Origin: DATKRB01 sp963794215
Lineage (GTDB): Bacteria; Actinomycetota; Acidimicrobiia; Acidimicrobiales; RAAP-2
Reading direction: 5' to 3'
NCBI GenBank assembly: GCA_963794215.1
Contig: CAWCCQ010000001.1
Span: forward strand, 1 to 64,000
Length of the DNA: 64,000 nt
Shown here: piece by piece, positions 56,849 through 64,000 of the stretch
How positions within the stretch are numbered: position 1 is the first letter of the stretch
Layout of the letters: each line of letters opens with the position of its first letter
Position numbers and translations under genes: made by a program
The notes under the pieces: model-generated
Told to the model about the DNA's origin: nothing
What the model saw: the letters and a program-made list of their open reading frames with translations, nothing else
Databases searched by the model: none

Positions 56849-57785
56849 GTGGATCAACTCGCACCCAGACTTCGCTCGTTGCTCAGCGCCTATCCGGAGC
56901 TGCTCTGTGTGCTCGTGGCGGCGATCGTTGGCCTCACCGCCCAGTCGCCGTTGGCGTGGTTGGACTCTCACCAAGGCATCAACGTCCTACTCGCCCTGTT
57001 GGTCTTCGCCACCGCGCTCACGATCGAGCCAGCCGCGCTGCGCCAACTCGGAGGGGTATGGCGGCCGCTTGTGGTCGCGACAGCGACGGGAATCATCGTG
57101 CTCCCGGCCCTGTCATGGTTGGCGTCGCGGCTGGTCGCTGCTGGCTCTCTGCCGCGACGGGATCATGGTGGCGGGGCTGGCGCCCTGTGAGATTGCCTCG
57201 GTCGCCACCACCGCAATGGCCGGTGGACAAGCCGCGCTCGCGGCCGGGGTCCTGATCGGCTCTACTGTGGCAACCGTTGCCCTGGCTGGGCCGATCCTTA
57301 GCCTCGAGGCGGGACAGGCCAGTATCGATCCCGCCAGCATCGTCGTGAACCTCGCTCTCGTGGTGGCACTGCCCCTCGCCGCCGGCATTGTGCTGCGCGG
57401 CGTCACCGCCGTCGGAGACCGGGTCGAGCGACCGGCCAACATCGTCGCCATTGCCTCGGTAGCTGGACTGGTGGCCCTAATCGCGGCTGAGGTCCACCTC
57501 TCACGTCCCTATTTCGCGGTCGCGCTCGCTGTGATCACCTTCTTGGCCGCATCCTCCTTGCTCGGCCGCCTCCTCGGGGTCCGCACCCACCCTCCAGCCC
57601 GTCGAGCCATCTTGCTCACGACCTCCATGCGCGATTTCGCTATAGCGGCTGATCTCGCCGTCGCCGCCTTCGGACCACGAGCGGCTGCACCACTCGGCCT
57701 CTATGGGATCCTGGTGCTGGTGTGGGGCACCGGCGCGGCCGGGCTCCTTCGACGACAGGATCGTCAGCGAACTGTACGGCTGTAG
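56849..57785 (+). pseudogene. BASS/ACR3-like membrane transporter, one frameshift
   Basis: This is a multi-pass membrane protein of the bile-acid:sodium symporter superfamily, about 310 residues when joined. The first part has hydrophobic segments LLCVLVAAIVGLTAQSPLAW and INVLLALLVFATALTIEPAAL, then VVATATGIIVLPALSWLASR. Near 57150 the frame shifts. The continuation reads RDGIMVAGLAPCEIASVATT (the BASS core APCEIASV) and further helices to 57785. The position after a Cys-rich MerR gene suggests metalloid or organic anion export, but the substrate is unknown. The start GTG 56849 is tentative. Confidence 0.75.
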
Positions 57786-57812
57786 CGTGCAGTTTGCATC
57801 GCTGCAGGGGCC

Positions 57813-58115
57813 TTGCAACGGTTGGCCGACGCCTATGGAGCCCCATCAACCCTCGACGCCGTTGCTGACGCAATCATCCTCCGGACGCAGATCCCCGCTG
57901 GAGTGAACGAACGGGGTCCGGTGTTGGAGGTGGTGGCAATGCTGGTCCGAGACCCAGACACGCTGCCCATGCTGTTGGACCACGAGCCGCTGCCCGATGA
58001 TCTACTCGCCGAGATGACGCGTGTGATCGATCAATACGGACCCGCCATGCCCGTCGATAGCCTCGTCGGCATCGTGCTGCGAGACATCACCGTCGCCCTA
58101 GGTCAGGCTGGCTGA
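57813..58115 (+). CDS. Hypothetical protein, 100 aa
   Basis: This is an acidic helical small protein (LADAYGAPSTLDAVADAIIL, then RDPDTLPMLLDHEPLPDDLL). It begins with TTG 57813 or further upstream and follows the transporter by about 28 bases. Composition is protein-like, but I do not recognise a family. Confidence 0.45.
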   Translation: MQRLADAYGAPSTLDAVADAIILRTQIPAGVNERGPVLEVVAMLVRDPDTLPMLLDHEPLPDDLLAEMTRVIDQYGPAMPVDSLVGIVLRDITVALGQAG

Positions 58116-58157
58116 GTCACCTACACCGTGGCCCCACCGGTCCCCTCCGACGGGCCA

Positions 58158-58454
58158 TCACAACCAACCCTCGTAGAGCGCGCCCCCGGGCATCATGTCC
58201 CCTTGGCGGAGATGAGCAGCGATCTCAAGGAGCGCCCTATCGAATCCCTGGTTGAAGTCGGTGTCTTCGAGGACGTTCTCGCTTCGCCGCATGTCATTGC
58301 GCCTCGCCCAGCCTTCGATCCCTTGGGCCAGAGTCAGATGGTGGCGATAGAGATCGGGCTGTTCCGTCAGCAGCTGGGCAGAGCGCTCCGGATCCCAGTC
58401 GGCCAGTTCTGTCGTGTCGAAGTCGAAGAGCACTTCATCGGGCAGCTCGGCCAT
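58158..58454 (-). CDS. Hypothetical acidic protein, 98 aa
   Basis: MAELPDEVLFDFDTTELADW begins the protein, followed by PDLYRHHLTLAQGIEGWARR. The ATG overlaps the stop of the next upstream gene (TAATG), so the two are translationally coupled. No family recognised. Confidence 0.6.
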   Translation of the reverse strand: MAELPDEVLFDFDTTELADWDPERSAQLLTEQPDLYRHHLTLAQGIEGWARRNDMRRSENVLEDTDFNQGFDRALLEIAAHLRQGDMMPGGALYEGWL

Positions 58455-58693
58455 TACCCATTCTCCACGATCGCCCGACCAGTCGCACGGGCCCACTCGA
58501 CGATCGCCTCCGGTAACGGGTGCAGGGATTCGTAGGGCTCGTCGAGCCAGCTCAACGCCGACTCGACCCCGGTGGTAACCCTGTCGTATGCCCCGCGAGC
58601 ATCGTCCTCGTCGTCACCCCGGAGCCGATCGCCCAACTTTGCCGAGGCGAAGTGCGCCTCACGGAGACTCTCGATCGCAGCTGAAATGTTCAT
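58454..58693 (-). CDS. Hypothetical protein, 79 aa
   Basis: This is a helical small protein (MNISAAIESLREAHFASAKL, then TGVESALSWLDEPYESLHPL). It is the first of a coupled pair with the 98-aa protein. No family recognised; the coupling suggests a shared function, for example a two-subunit or toxin-antitoxin-like unit, but there is no direct evidence for either. Confidence 0.6.
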   Translation of the reverse strand: MNISAAIESLREAHFASAKLGDRLRGDDEDDARGAYDRVTTGVESALSWLDEPYESLHPLPEAIVEWARATGRAIVENG

Positions 58694-58874
58694 CCACTCG
58701 AGGGCCTAGCCGATGTACATCGATGCGGCTTTGCCAGTAGTGCGAGACCTGCCGACATATGGACCGGATGAACCCACGCGTCGTGGCAGCCGCGAACGCA
58801 GCAACGGCAAACGCGTTGAGCGAGAGCAGCTGCTCGGCGTTGGGGCTGGGAGCAACGATGGTGGCAAGGTCCAT
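58659..58874 (-). CDS. Doubtful small open frame, 71 aa
   Basis: MDLATIVAPSPNAEQLLSLN and FAVAAFAAATTRGF look protein-like, but the end overlaps the 79-aa gene by 35 bases in another frame. It may be the first gene of the same leftward unit or a chance frame. Confidence 0.25.
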   Translation of the reverse strand: MDLATIVAPSPNAEQLLSLNAFAVAAFAAATTRGFIRSICRQVSHYWQSRIDVHRLGPRVDEHFSCDRESP

Positions 58875-58959
58875 AGTTCAGCGGTACCCGGCTCCCCGTG
58901 CGCCAACCCCTCCGCACACGCTGGGGGATGGCTAGCTTGCGTCGTTAAGCTTCCAACCC

Positions 58960-59109
58960 ATGACAAGGGAGGACGCGGTAAAGATCGCAATCGAGGCGCT
59001 GGCAGACTCTGAGAGACACGTGTCGGGGAATTCTTCTGCTCGAAACCTGCGGCTCGACAGCGCTGGTTACCGTGAGAGGGCCGTCGATTCTTCTCCGCTT
59101 CGACGGTAA
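58960..59109 (+). CDS. Small open frame, 49 aa, paralogous N-terminus
   Basis: MTREDAVKIAIEALADSERH opens this short frame. It matches VTRETAVQIAVEALATWHDT in the protein at 59548-59877. The rest (SSARNLRLDSAGYRERAVDS) differs. It may be a truncated duplicate or a mini-protein with a shared helical module. The stretch from 59110 to 59509 shows no gene. Confidence 0.45.
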   Translation: MTREDAVKIAIEALADSERHVSGNSSARNLRLDSAGYRERAVDSSPLRR

Positions 59110-59509
59110 GCCCGGCACCCTTGAGGTGCCGGATGGCGATCCGCCCCCCGGTCCCCCCAGTCGGGGGCGGTCGCGGCACTGGGTCGATCAGCGCAGATCT
59201 GATTGCGCTCTCAAGCCATGAGGTGTCAGCCAGCACGTAGGATCACCCGGCACGGGATGGGACTTGAGGTCGGGCGCCGACCGAGCCCGGGCTTCATCGT
59301 GTCGGGGGTGAATCTGGCAAACTCCGTCGTGCGGCCCGGGGCGCCACCACGATGCGTTTAGAGACAGGTATGGCCCCGGGCCGCGCCCTTCTGTCGTGCG
59401 GGGGTTGTGCGACCGGGCCTTTGGCACTTCAGAGGCCCAGCTTCGTCGCGTCTGATCACCCTAGCGAACCGGGGCCGGAAGTCGTGGATGAGCCGAGGAG
59501 GCTTGGTCG

Positions 59510-59541
59510 GAAACCCCCAAGGTGATCTTGAAGGGGGTTTC
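59510..59541. repeat. Perfect inverted repeat GAAACCCCC-N14-GGGGGTTTC
   Basis: A 9-bp stem lies 6 bases before the ATG of the gene at 59548. It could be an operator or a structure that hides the start; a T-run after it is too short for a clear terminator. Confidence 0.6.
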
Positions 59542-59547
59542 GGACCC

Positions 59548-59877
59548 ATGGGCATCTTCTTCGCGGACCCAGGGGATGGGGCGCTAGCGGGCCCGCTGAC
59601 CCACGCTGCGTCCTTCGTTGGGCTCCCCCAAGTGACCAGGGAGACCGCGGTACAGATCGCGGTGGAGGCGCTAGCAACGTGGCACGACACTGAACACGGC
59701 CCGCGATGCACATGCTTCGCTGGCGAACTCGGCTTCCAGGCGGGCGCGGTCGTCGACGCGCTGATCGCCAATGGCTGGACGCCGGAGCCCTACGGCGGTC
59801 CAGGACCAGAGCGACTTGGAGTATCGGGGCCCAGGACCAGGGCGGAGGCCCAGAACGACGGCCTGCGCGGCGATTAG
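59548..59877 (+). CDS. Hypothetical protein, 109 aa
   Basis: MGIFFADPGDGALAGPLTHA starts the protein. A helix TRETAVQIAVEALATWHDTE and a Cys pair (CTCFAGELG) follow. The helix is shared with the 49-aa frame at 58960. ATG 59548 lies directly after the inverted repeat, with no obvious ribosome-binding site outside it. No family recognised. Confidence 0.5.
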   Translation: MGIFFADPGDGALAGPLTHAASFVGLPQVTRETAVQIAVEALATWHDTEHGPRCTCFAGELGFQAGAVVDALIANGWTPEPYGGPGPERLGVSGPRTRAEAQNDGLRGD

Positions 59878-59993
59878 GACTGCGGACAGGACCCACCCGC
59901 CCCAGACACAACTGTCGGGTGGACCCAAATCTCCTGGGAACCGGCCCCGCGGTCGGCCCCGATAGAGCGATAATTGTCGGGGAGGTGCCCTCG

Positions 59994-60700
59994 ATGCCCA
60001 AGACCGTGATGGTGGTGGAGGACGAGTACAAGTTGCGCGACCTGATCCGGTCGTACCTCGAGAGGGAAGCGATGGTGGTGCTCTCGACGGGGTCGGGGGC
60101 TGAGGCACTGCGTTTTGCCGAGCGGTCCCCGCTCGACGCAGTGGTACTCGACCTCGGCTTGCCCGATATTCCAGGCGAGGAGGTGGCCCGGGAGCTGCGA
60201 GCCCATTCAGACGTACCGATTGTCATCCTGACCGCGAAGAGCGACGAGGGGGACCGCATCGCCGGGCTCGAGCTCGGCGCCGACGATTATCTGACTAAGC
60301 CCTTCAGCCCCAGAGAACTGGTGTGTTACGCGTACAGGCCGTCCTTCGGCGCGGACGTTCTCACGAAGTAGACGGGCTTGCCTCCTACGGTGGTGATGTA
60401 CTCGTCATCGACGAACAACGTCGCGAGGTCCACGTAAGGGGCAACGCTGTCGAATTGACGCCGACCGAGTGGGGTGTCCTGCTAGCCCTCGCAAGATCCC
60501 CGGGTCGGGTCTACTCGCGCTACGAGCTGATCAACCTCGTCCGCGGCTACGAATTCGAGGGCTACGAGCGCACGATCGACTCGCATGTGAAGAACCTCCG
60601 GCACAAGGTGGAGTTCGATCCGGCGCATCCCGACATCGTGACGACGGTGCTGGGTGTCGGCTACCGGCTCGGCCTTCGCCGCGACGCCCCGGCTTCGTGA
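59994..60700 (+). pseudogene. OmpR-family response regulator, 2-base frameshift
   Basis: This is a two-component response regulator. The receiver starts MPKTVMVVEDEYKLRDLI (acidic pair at 9-10), with the phospho-acceptor Asp53 in LDLGLPD and Lys102 in LTKPF. Near 60324 two extra bases (GTGTG for GTG) break the frame after SPRELV. In the next frame LRVQAVLRRGR continues into a complete winged-helix domain (LTPTEWGVLLALARSPGRVYSR, then RTIDSHVKNLRHKVE) to 60700. Without the two bases the protein would be a normal 235 residues. The start ATG 59994 follows GGGGAGGTG. It overlaps the kinase gene by GTGA. Confidence 0.85.
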
Positions 60701-62037
60701 CAACCTTCGGGCTCAGCCCACTCGGCCGGAGACTGGCGGCCGCGTTTGTCGGGGTGGCCGTCATCACACTGGCACTGTTTGCCCTTCTTACGCTCGTCGC
60801 GGATACCAAGAACGTCGACAACCTCGCCCGAGCCTCACGCTCGGACGCGCTGAGCGCACTGGTGTCGTCGGCCACCACGGCCTATGAGGCTCGGGGCGCC
60901 TGGTCGGGAAGCGATCTTCAGCCCCTGGTGGCGCTAGCCAACAGCGTGGGCGCTGGGGTCGAGCTCGATTCGCAGACCGGCCAGGTACTCCTACGGAGCG
61001 GCCATACGGTACTGCTCGATTCATCGAGCGCTCTGAAGGAATCCGCTCCGGTCGTGGTGAACTCCCAGACCGTTGGCGAGCTTCACGTCGCATTCGCCAC
61101 CGGAGGTCTGAGCCCCCCCGAGCAGCGCCTCCGTAGCGCCGTAGTGAGCACGGTCGGCGTGGCCGCCGGTCTGGCCGTGGTTGTGGCACTGGCCGCGTCC
61201 TGGCTCATGACCCGCCTGGTCGTTCGGCCGGTCAAGCGGTTGTCGGCGGCCGCTCGCTCGATCGGCGCCGGCGCGAAAGGGGTTCGGATAGGGCCAGGGG
61301 CGGGTCCCGGTGAGCTGTCTGAGCTGAGCACGGCCTTCGATGCCATGTCAGCCTCCCTCGATCGTGCCGAGGAGCTCCGCCAAGGCATGGTGGCCGACGT
61401 CGCTCACGAACTGCGCACTCCCGTGGCGGTTCTCCAGGCCGAAACCGAAGCGATTCTCGATGGCGTCCGACCCTTGAGCCTCGAGGCGTTGAGCTCTCTT
61501 CACGACGAGAAATTGCGGCTCGGCCGGATGGTTGAGGACCTCCAGGCGCTGGCCTCGGCTGACGCGGCCGGCATGGGTCTCACGTTGCGTCGCGTCGACC
61601 TAGCCGAGGTCGCGACCCAGGCTGCGAACTCCCTGGCCGAGCCGTTCCGCTCCGCAGGGACCCTTCTCACTCTGTCGCTCAATCGAGTGATGGTGATGGC
61701 TGACCCCCTCCGACTGAACCAGGTGGTCACCAACCTCCTGTCCAACGCCAGCAAATACACGCCTCCAGGGGGTGACGTTTACCTCAGCGTCAGCGAACAA
61801 GGCGGACGGGCCCGTCTCGAGGTGACCGACTCGGGTCCCGGAATCCCTTCGGGCGAGCGACTGCAGATTTTTGATCGGTTCTATCAAGGCAGCACCGGAC
61901 GCCGAGTCGGCGGGAGTGGGATCGGCCTTGCCATCGTCAAGCGGCTCGTCGAAGCGCATCATGGTGAGGTGCAGATAGAGGATCCACCCGAAGGTGGCAT
62001 CTCCTTCGTCGTGCTGCTCCCACTCGCACTCCCCTGA
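60697..62037 (+). CDS. Sensor histidine kinase (BaeS/OmpR-partner type), 446 aa
   Basis: This is a membrane kinase. Transmembrane helices lie at about residues 13-35 and 146-170, enclosing an about 110-residue external sensor domain. A HAMP linker follows, then the phospho-acceptor box DVAHELRTPVAVL with His237. The ATP domain has NLLSNASKYTPPGG (N box), DSGPGIPSGE (G1), FDRFYQG (F) and GSGIGLAIVK (G2). GTG 60697 overlaps the response-regulator stop. The kinase is intact even though its partner gene is broken as read. Confidence 0.9.
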   Translation: MTTFGLSPLGRRLAAAFVGVAVITLALFALLTLVADTKNVDNLARASRSDALSALVSSATTAYEARGAWSGSDLQPLVALANSVGAGVELDSQTGQVLLRSGHTVLLDSSSALKESAPVVVNSQTVGELHVAFATGGLSPPEQRLRSAVVSTVGVAAGLAVVVALAASWLMTRLVVRPVKRLSAAARSIGAGAKGVRIGPGAGPGELSELSTAFDAMSASLDRAEELRQGMVADVAHELRTPVAVLQAETEAILDGVRPLSLEALSSLHDEKLRLGRMVEDLQALASADAAGMGLTLRRVDLAEVATQAANSLAEPFRSAGTLLTLSLNRVMVMADPLRLNQVVTNLLSNASKYTPPGGDVYLSVSEQGGRARLEVTDSGPGIPSGERLQIFDRFYQGSTGRRVGGSGIGLAIVKRLVEAHHGEVQIEDPPEGGISFVVLLPLALP

Positions 62038-62319
62038 CCCAAGCGTGGCGCCACACGATGTGGCCCCTGGAGCGAGCCTCCTGCCGAGTGGACTGTCTCT
62101 TTCACGTGGCTAAGGGCGCGCCCACATGCCTACGCGTTTGGCGACGAATTGCCCGACCGATCGCGCCAGGCAGTCTCGCGTGCATTTAAAGCCTTCGCCG
62201 AGGAGTCGGGCGTAGAATGGGGTCCCGAGACAAGCTCCTATCCCTCACGATCGGAGGCTCTGGCCATGACCCTGGACTACTTGGGCGGAATGTCTCGACC
62301 GTTCTGGCCCGAGCCCTAG
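62038..62319 (+). CDS. Possible small protein or coding remnant, in frame after the kinase
   Basis: The frame is open directly from the kinase stop to a TAG at 62317. It reads RPHAYAFGDELPDRSRQAVS, then RAFKAFAEESGVEWGPETSS and TLDYLGGMSRPFWPEP. Composition is strongly protein-like, but there is no ATG or GTG before the body, only a TTG within ELPD. It may be a fragment of a separate gene that lost its 5' end. No family recognised. Confidence 0.35.
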   Translation, partial: PKRGATRCGPWSEPPAEWTVSFTWLRARPHAYAFGDELPDRSRQAVSRAFKAFAEESGVEWGPETSSYPSRSEALAMTLDYLGGMSRPFWPEP

Positions 62320-62522
62320 AAGCGGTCTGAATACTGGTCGTTGTTCAATCGCTTCCGCGGTCCAAGCAAATAGACGACAGCGACAAGTGCTCCAAAAGCT
62401 CCGAACAACAGCCACGCGCCGATCATGCCGACGATCCAAAGCGCCTTCCATCTGGGCGCGAGAGCAAGGGTAGGGCGCCTTGCCACGTCGATACTTGCCC
62501 AGATGACCACGGCGAGCCGCAA
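62316..62522 (-). CDS. Small two-helix membrane protein, about 68 aa
   Basis: Hydrophobic segments LAVVIWASIDVA and WIVGMIGAWLLFGAFGALVAVVYLL flank a short loop with RRPTLAL, a pattern common in small actinobacterial membrane proteins. The start is unclear (TTG 62522). An ATG at 62541 (MLVVIYFA) is in another frame, so a frameshift is possible. It ends RLNNDQYSDRF. Confidence 0.5.
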   Translation of the reverse strand: MRLAVVIWASIDVARRPTLALAPRWKALWIVGMIGAWLLFGAFGALVAVVYLLGPRKRLNNDQYSDRF

Positions 62523-62541
62523 AGTAGATAACGACCAACAT

Positions 62542-62851
62542 GGCTTCTCCTTCTAGCGAAGCGCGGCCAGTGGTGCGGTCGATGGTCTTCGCTTACATAG
62601 CAGTGTTACCGCCGAATTGTTAAGCGGGGGGAAATCGATAAAGTCTTATGCCTGTTACTGTTCACCGGCAGCAGAATTCTCGCTCATAGGTCGTATCGGA
62701 GGGAACCCGGCGGATTGGGCCTTCGAGAGGGCGGGCCTCCCGAACCAGGTTTCGGGATTCCTCACGGCGCAGGATCCGAACCATGGAAGGGGCCCCAATG
62801 TCTTGACCATCACCAGCCCAATTTCGCCCGCCTACACGAACCCCGACGGTT
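62542..62851. other. Intergenic stretch, no gene seen
   Basis: A rightward frame (62617-62868) with NPADWAFERAGLPNQVSGFL has no recognised family and no good start. Nothing else stands out. Confidence 0.35.
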
Positions 62852-63334
62852 CTATTCAGCGCCAATGACCTTGAATTCCTGGTCGACGAACACGTGGTGC
62901 GGCCAGTTCACACCGATGTTATGGACCTCGTACTCGCCGTTGCTCAGCTTGACGACACGGTCGACGATTCCCCCCGGATAGGCGGCCAGCGCAGCTTCGG
63001 TCGCTTTGTTCGCCGTCGTTCCGCCGACGATCGTCCCTGTTCCTTGACTGTAACTTGCCGGAATCTCACCAACCTGTTTTGACGTGCTCGATGTACCCCT
63101 CTGGAACGGAACCACCGTTGCCGCAGTGGAAGCCACAGATTTTCCAGTCGCTTGCACGTCCACCTGCGAAACCCTGATGATCGTCGAGGTAATGGTCCCC
63201 AGGACGAGGACGCTTTCGCCGTTCTTGATGGCACTCGCTGTGGTCGAGGTCGTCCCTTTCTTGTACTTCGTTGAGGACTCCTCGTCGATGGTCACCTTCT
63301 GACCCGCGGAGGTCGTAACAGTGAAGCCCGACTT
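62852..63334 (-). pseudogene. DUF5666/PepSY-like secreted protein, 5' end cut by IS1380
   Basis: The retained C-terminal about 160 residues read SGFTVTTSAGQKVTIDEEST-like strands and VLVLGTITSTIIRVSQVDV (DUF5666-like barrel). A Ser/Thr-rich linker follows, then ATEAALAAYPGGIVDRVVKL and GEYEVHNIGVNWPHHVFVD, a PepSY-like module. The N-terminus with any signal peptide is missing, because IS1380 copy 2 begins at about 63335 within the gene. Such proteins are usually exported; this one is no longer complete in the window. Confidence 0.65.
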
Positions 63335-64000
63335 AGCCTCGATCCACCGATGACGCATGAACTGCGTAGAAGCCGCGCATCCGCGGAAAGTGCCTCCCTG
63401 CCTGGGAGAATTTGTGTTGTTCGAAGACACGATTCACCAGCACCGAGGAGGCACTTTCTGTGGGTCAGTATCGCGCAGGATCGACCGGATCGGCGTGACC
63501 TTCGACGAGCCCAACTGGTCGCCAACGCCGGGCTGTTGCTGGTCGCCACGCTGGTCGCTCGCCTCGATCTCGAGTGCCTCGATCAATGCCACTGGTCGTC
63601 TCGGGACGGGTCGGGGGTGCGCTGCCCGGGACGCAAGGTGCTGACATTGGTGCACGCCATGGTGGCGGGCGGCCAGCCACATCGACCATGCCGACGTGCT
63701 GCGCGCCGGGGCGACCGCGGCGGTGCTTCGCACACCGGGTCATGGCACCGTCGACGCTTGGGACGTTCTTGCGCGCCTTCACCTTCGGCCACGTCCGCCA
63801 ACTCGACGCCGTGCTCGCCGAGGCGCTGCGCCGGGCCTGGGCGCTCGGGGCCGGGCCCGGGTGCCGAGCAGATGGTCATCGACCTCGACTCGACCATCTG
63901 CGAGGTGTGCGGCAAGGCCAAGGACGGTGCCGGCTATGGCTACACCAACGTGCTCGGCTATCACCCGCTCCTCGCCACGCGGGCCGACACCGGCGAGGTG
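63335..64000 (+). mobile_element. IS1380-family insertion sequence, copy 2 (partial, runs out of window)
   Basis: The end AGCCTCGATCCACCGAT at 63335 matches the terminal repeat of copy 1. The sub-terminal CGCATGAACTG and CCGCGCATCCGCGGAAAG and the 12-bp hairpin are also shared. Orientation is opposite to copy 1. The bases before the end are CTTAG. The far end lies beyond 64000. Confidence 0.85.
63461..64000 (+). pseudogene. IS1380 transposase, 5' part, frameshifted
   Basis: The family N-terminus reads SVSRRIDRIGVTFDEPN. It then shifts frame near 63510 (LLLVATLVARLDLECL in the next frame) and again near 63680 and 63855. MVIDLDSTICEVCGKAKDGAGY appears near the window end in a further frame. 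Copy 1 has none of these early breaks, so this copy is more decayed. Confidence 0.8.

Noticed and set aside
58158..58693. Toxin-antitoxin pair
   Set aside because: The coupled small genes have suitable sizes, but no toxin or antitoxin motif is visible; kept as hypothetical.

Overview
The window is GC-rich DNA from an actinobacterium. A WhiB-type iron-sulfur regulator, an F420/deazaflavin-type oxidoreductase, an ECF42-type sigma factor and many GTG starts with strong Shine-Dalgarno sequences all point to Actinomycetota. An uncultivated Acidimicrobiia-like lineage would fit, but the order cannot be fixed from sequence alone. I see no tRNA, rRNA or CRISPR.

Region 1 (about 1-35.4 kb) is accessory catabolic DNA full of insertion sequences and broken genes. 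It holds acyl-CoA and amidohydrolase-type catabolism: an SDR, two intact SCP2-like thiolases and a 3' remnant of a third, a DUF35 zinc-ribbon partner, a didomain acyl-CoA dehydrogenase, a family III CoA-transferase, a PaaI-type thioesterase, an aldo/keto reductase and amidohydrolases. It also holds four paralogous branched-chain-amino-acid-type substrate-binding proteins (SBPs) with no permease or ATPase gene nearby. Two almost identical IS66 copies in the same orientation bracket about 32 kb of it (1661-33881). IS1380 and IS256 elements and an ISL3 remnant lie inside. Most catabolic genes here carry single-base frameshifts, although their motifs remain legible in the shifted frames. Within it, 23.7-26.5 kb is an intact block with a deazaflavin-dependent oxidoreductase and a YCII/ECF42 sigma pair.

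Region 2 (about 35.4-43.5 kb) has a frameshifted alpha/beta hydrolase, a frameshifted EAL-GAF protein, a type III glutamine synthetase and a WhiB regulator. Four to five intergenic spots across regions 1 and 2 carry a dispersed, non-coding, CGATAA/TTATCG-rich repeat family.

Region 3 (43.7-54.5 kb) is the best preserved and most coherent part: a divergent amine-utilisation cluster. Leftward are a glutamine-synthetase-like ligase, an APC permease, a universal stress protein and an ABM-zinc-ribbon protein. Rightward, behind a strong TTGACA/CATAAT promoter, are a flavin-type PPOX protein, the three subunits of an N-methylglutamate-synthase/glutamate-synthase-like enzyme (class II amidotransferase, GXGXG, FMN/Fe-S), a sarcosine-oxidase-beta-like FAD oxidase, an XRE-cupin regulator and a class I amidotransferase. 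The set mixes the N-methylglutamate pathway (GmaS/MgsABC) with the gamma-glutamyl Puu logic (PuuA/P/B/R/D).

Region 4 (54.5-64 kb) holds a universal stress protein, a MerR regulator with a typical long-spacer operator, a frameshifted BASS-type transporter, several small unknown proteins, a two-component system whose response regulator is frameshifted, and a secreted-type protein cut off by a second IS1380 copy that runs out of the window.
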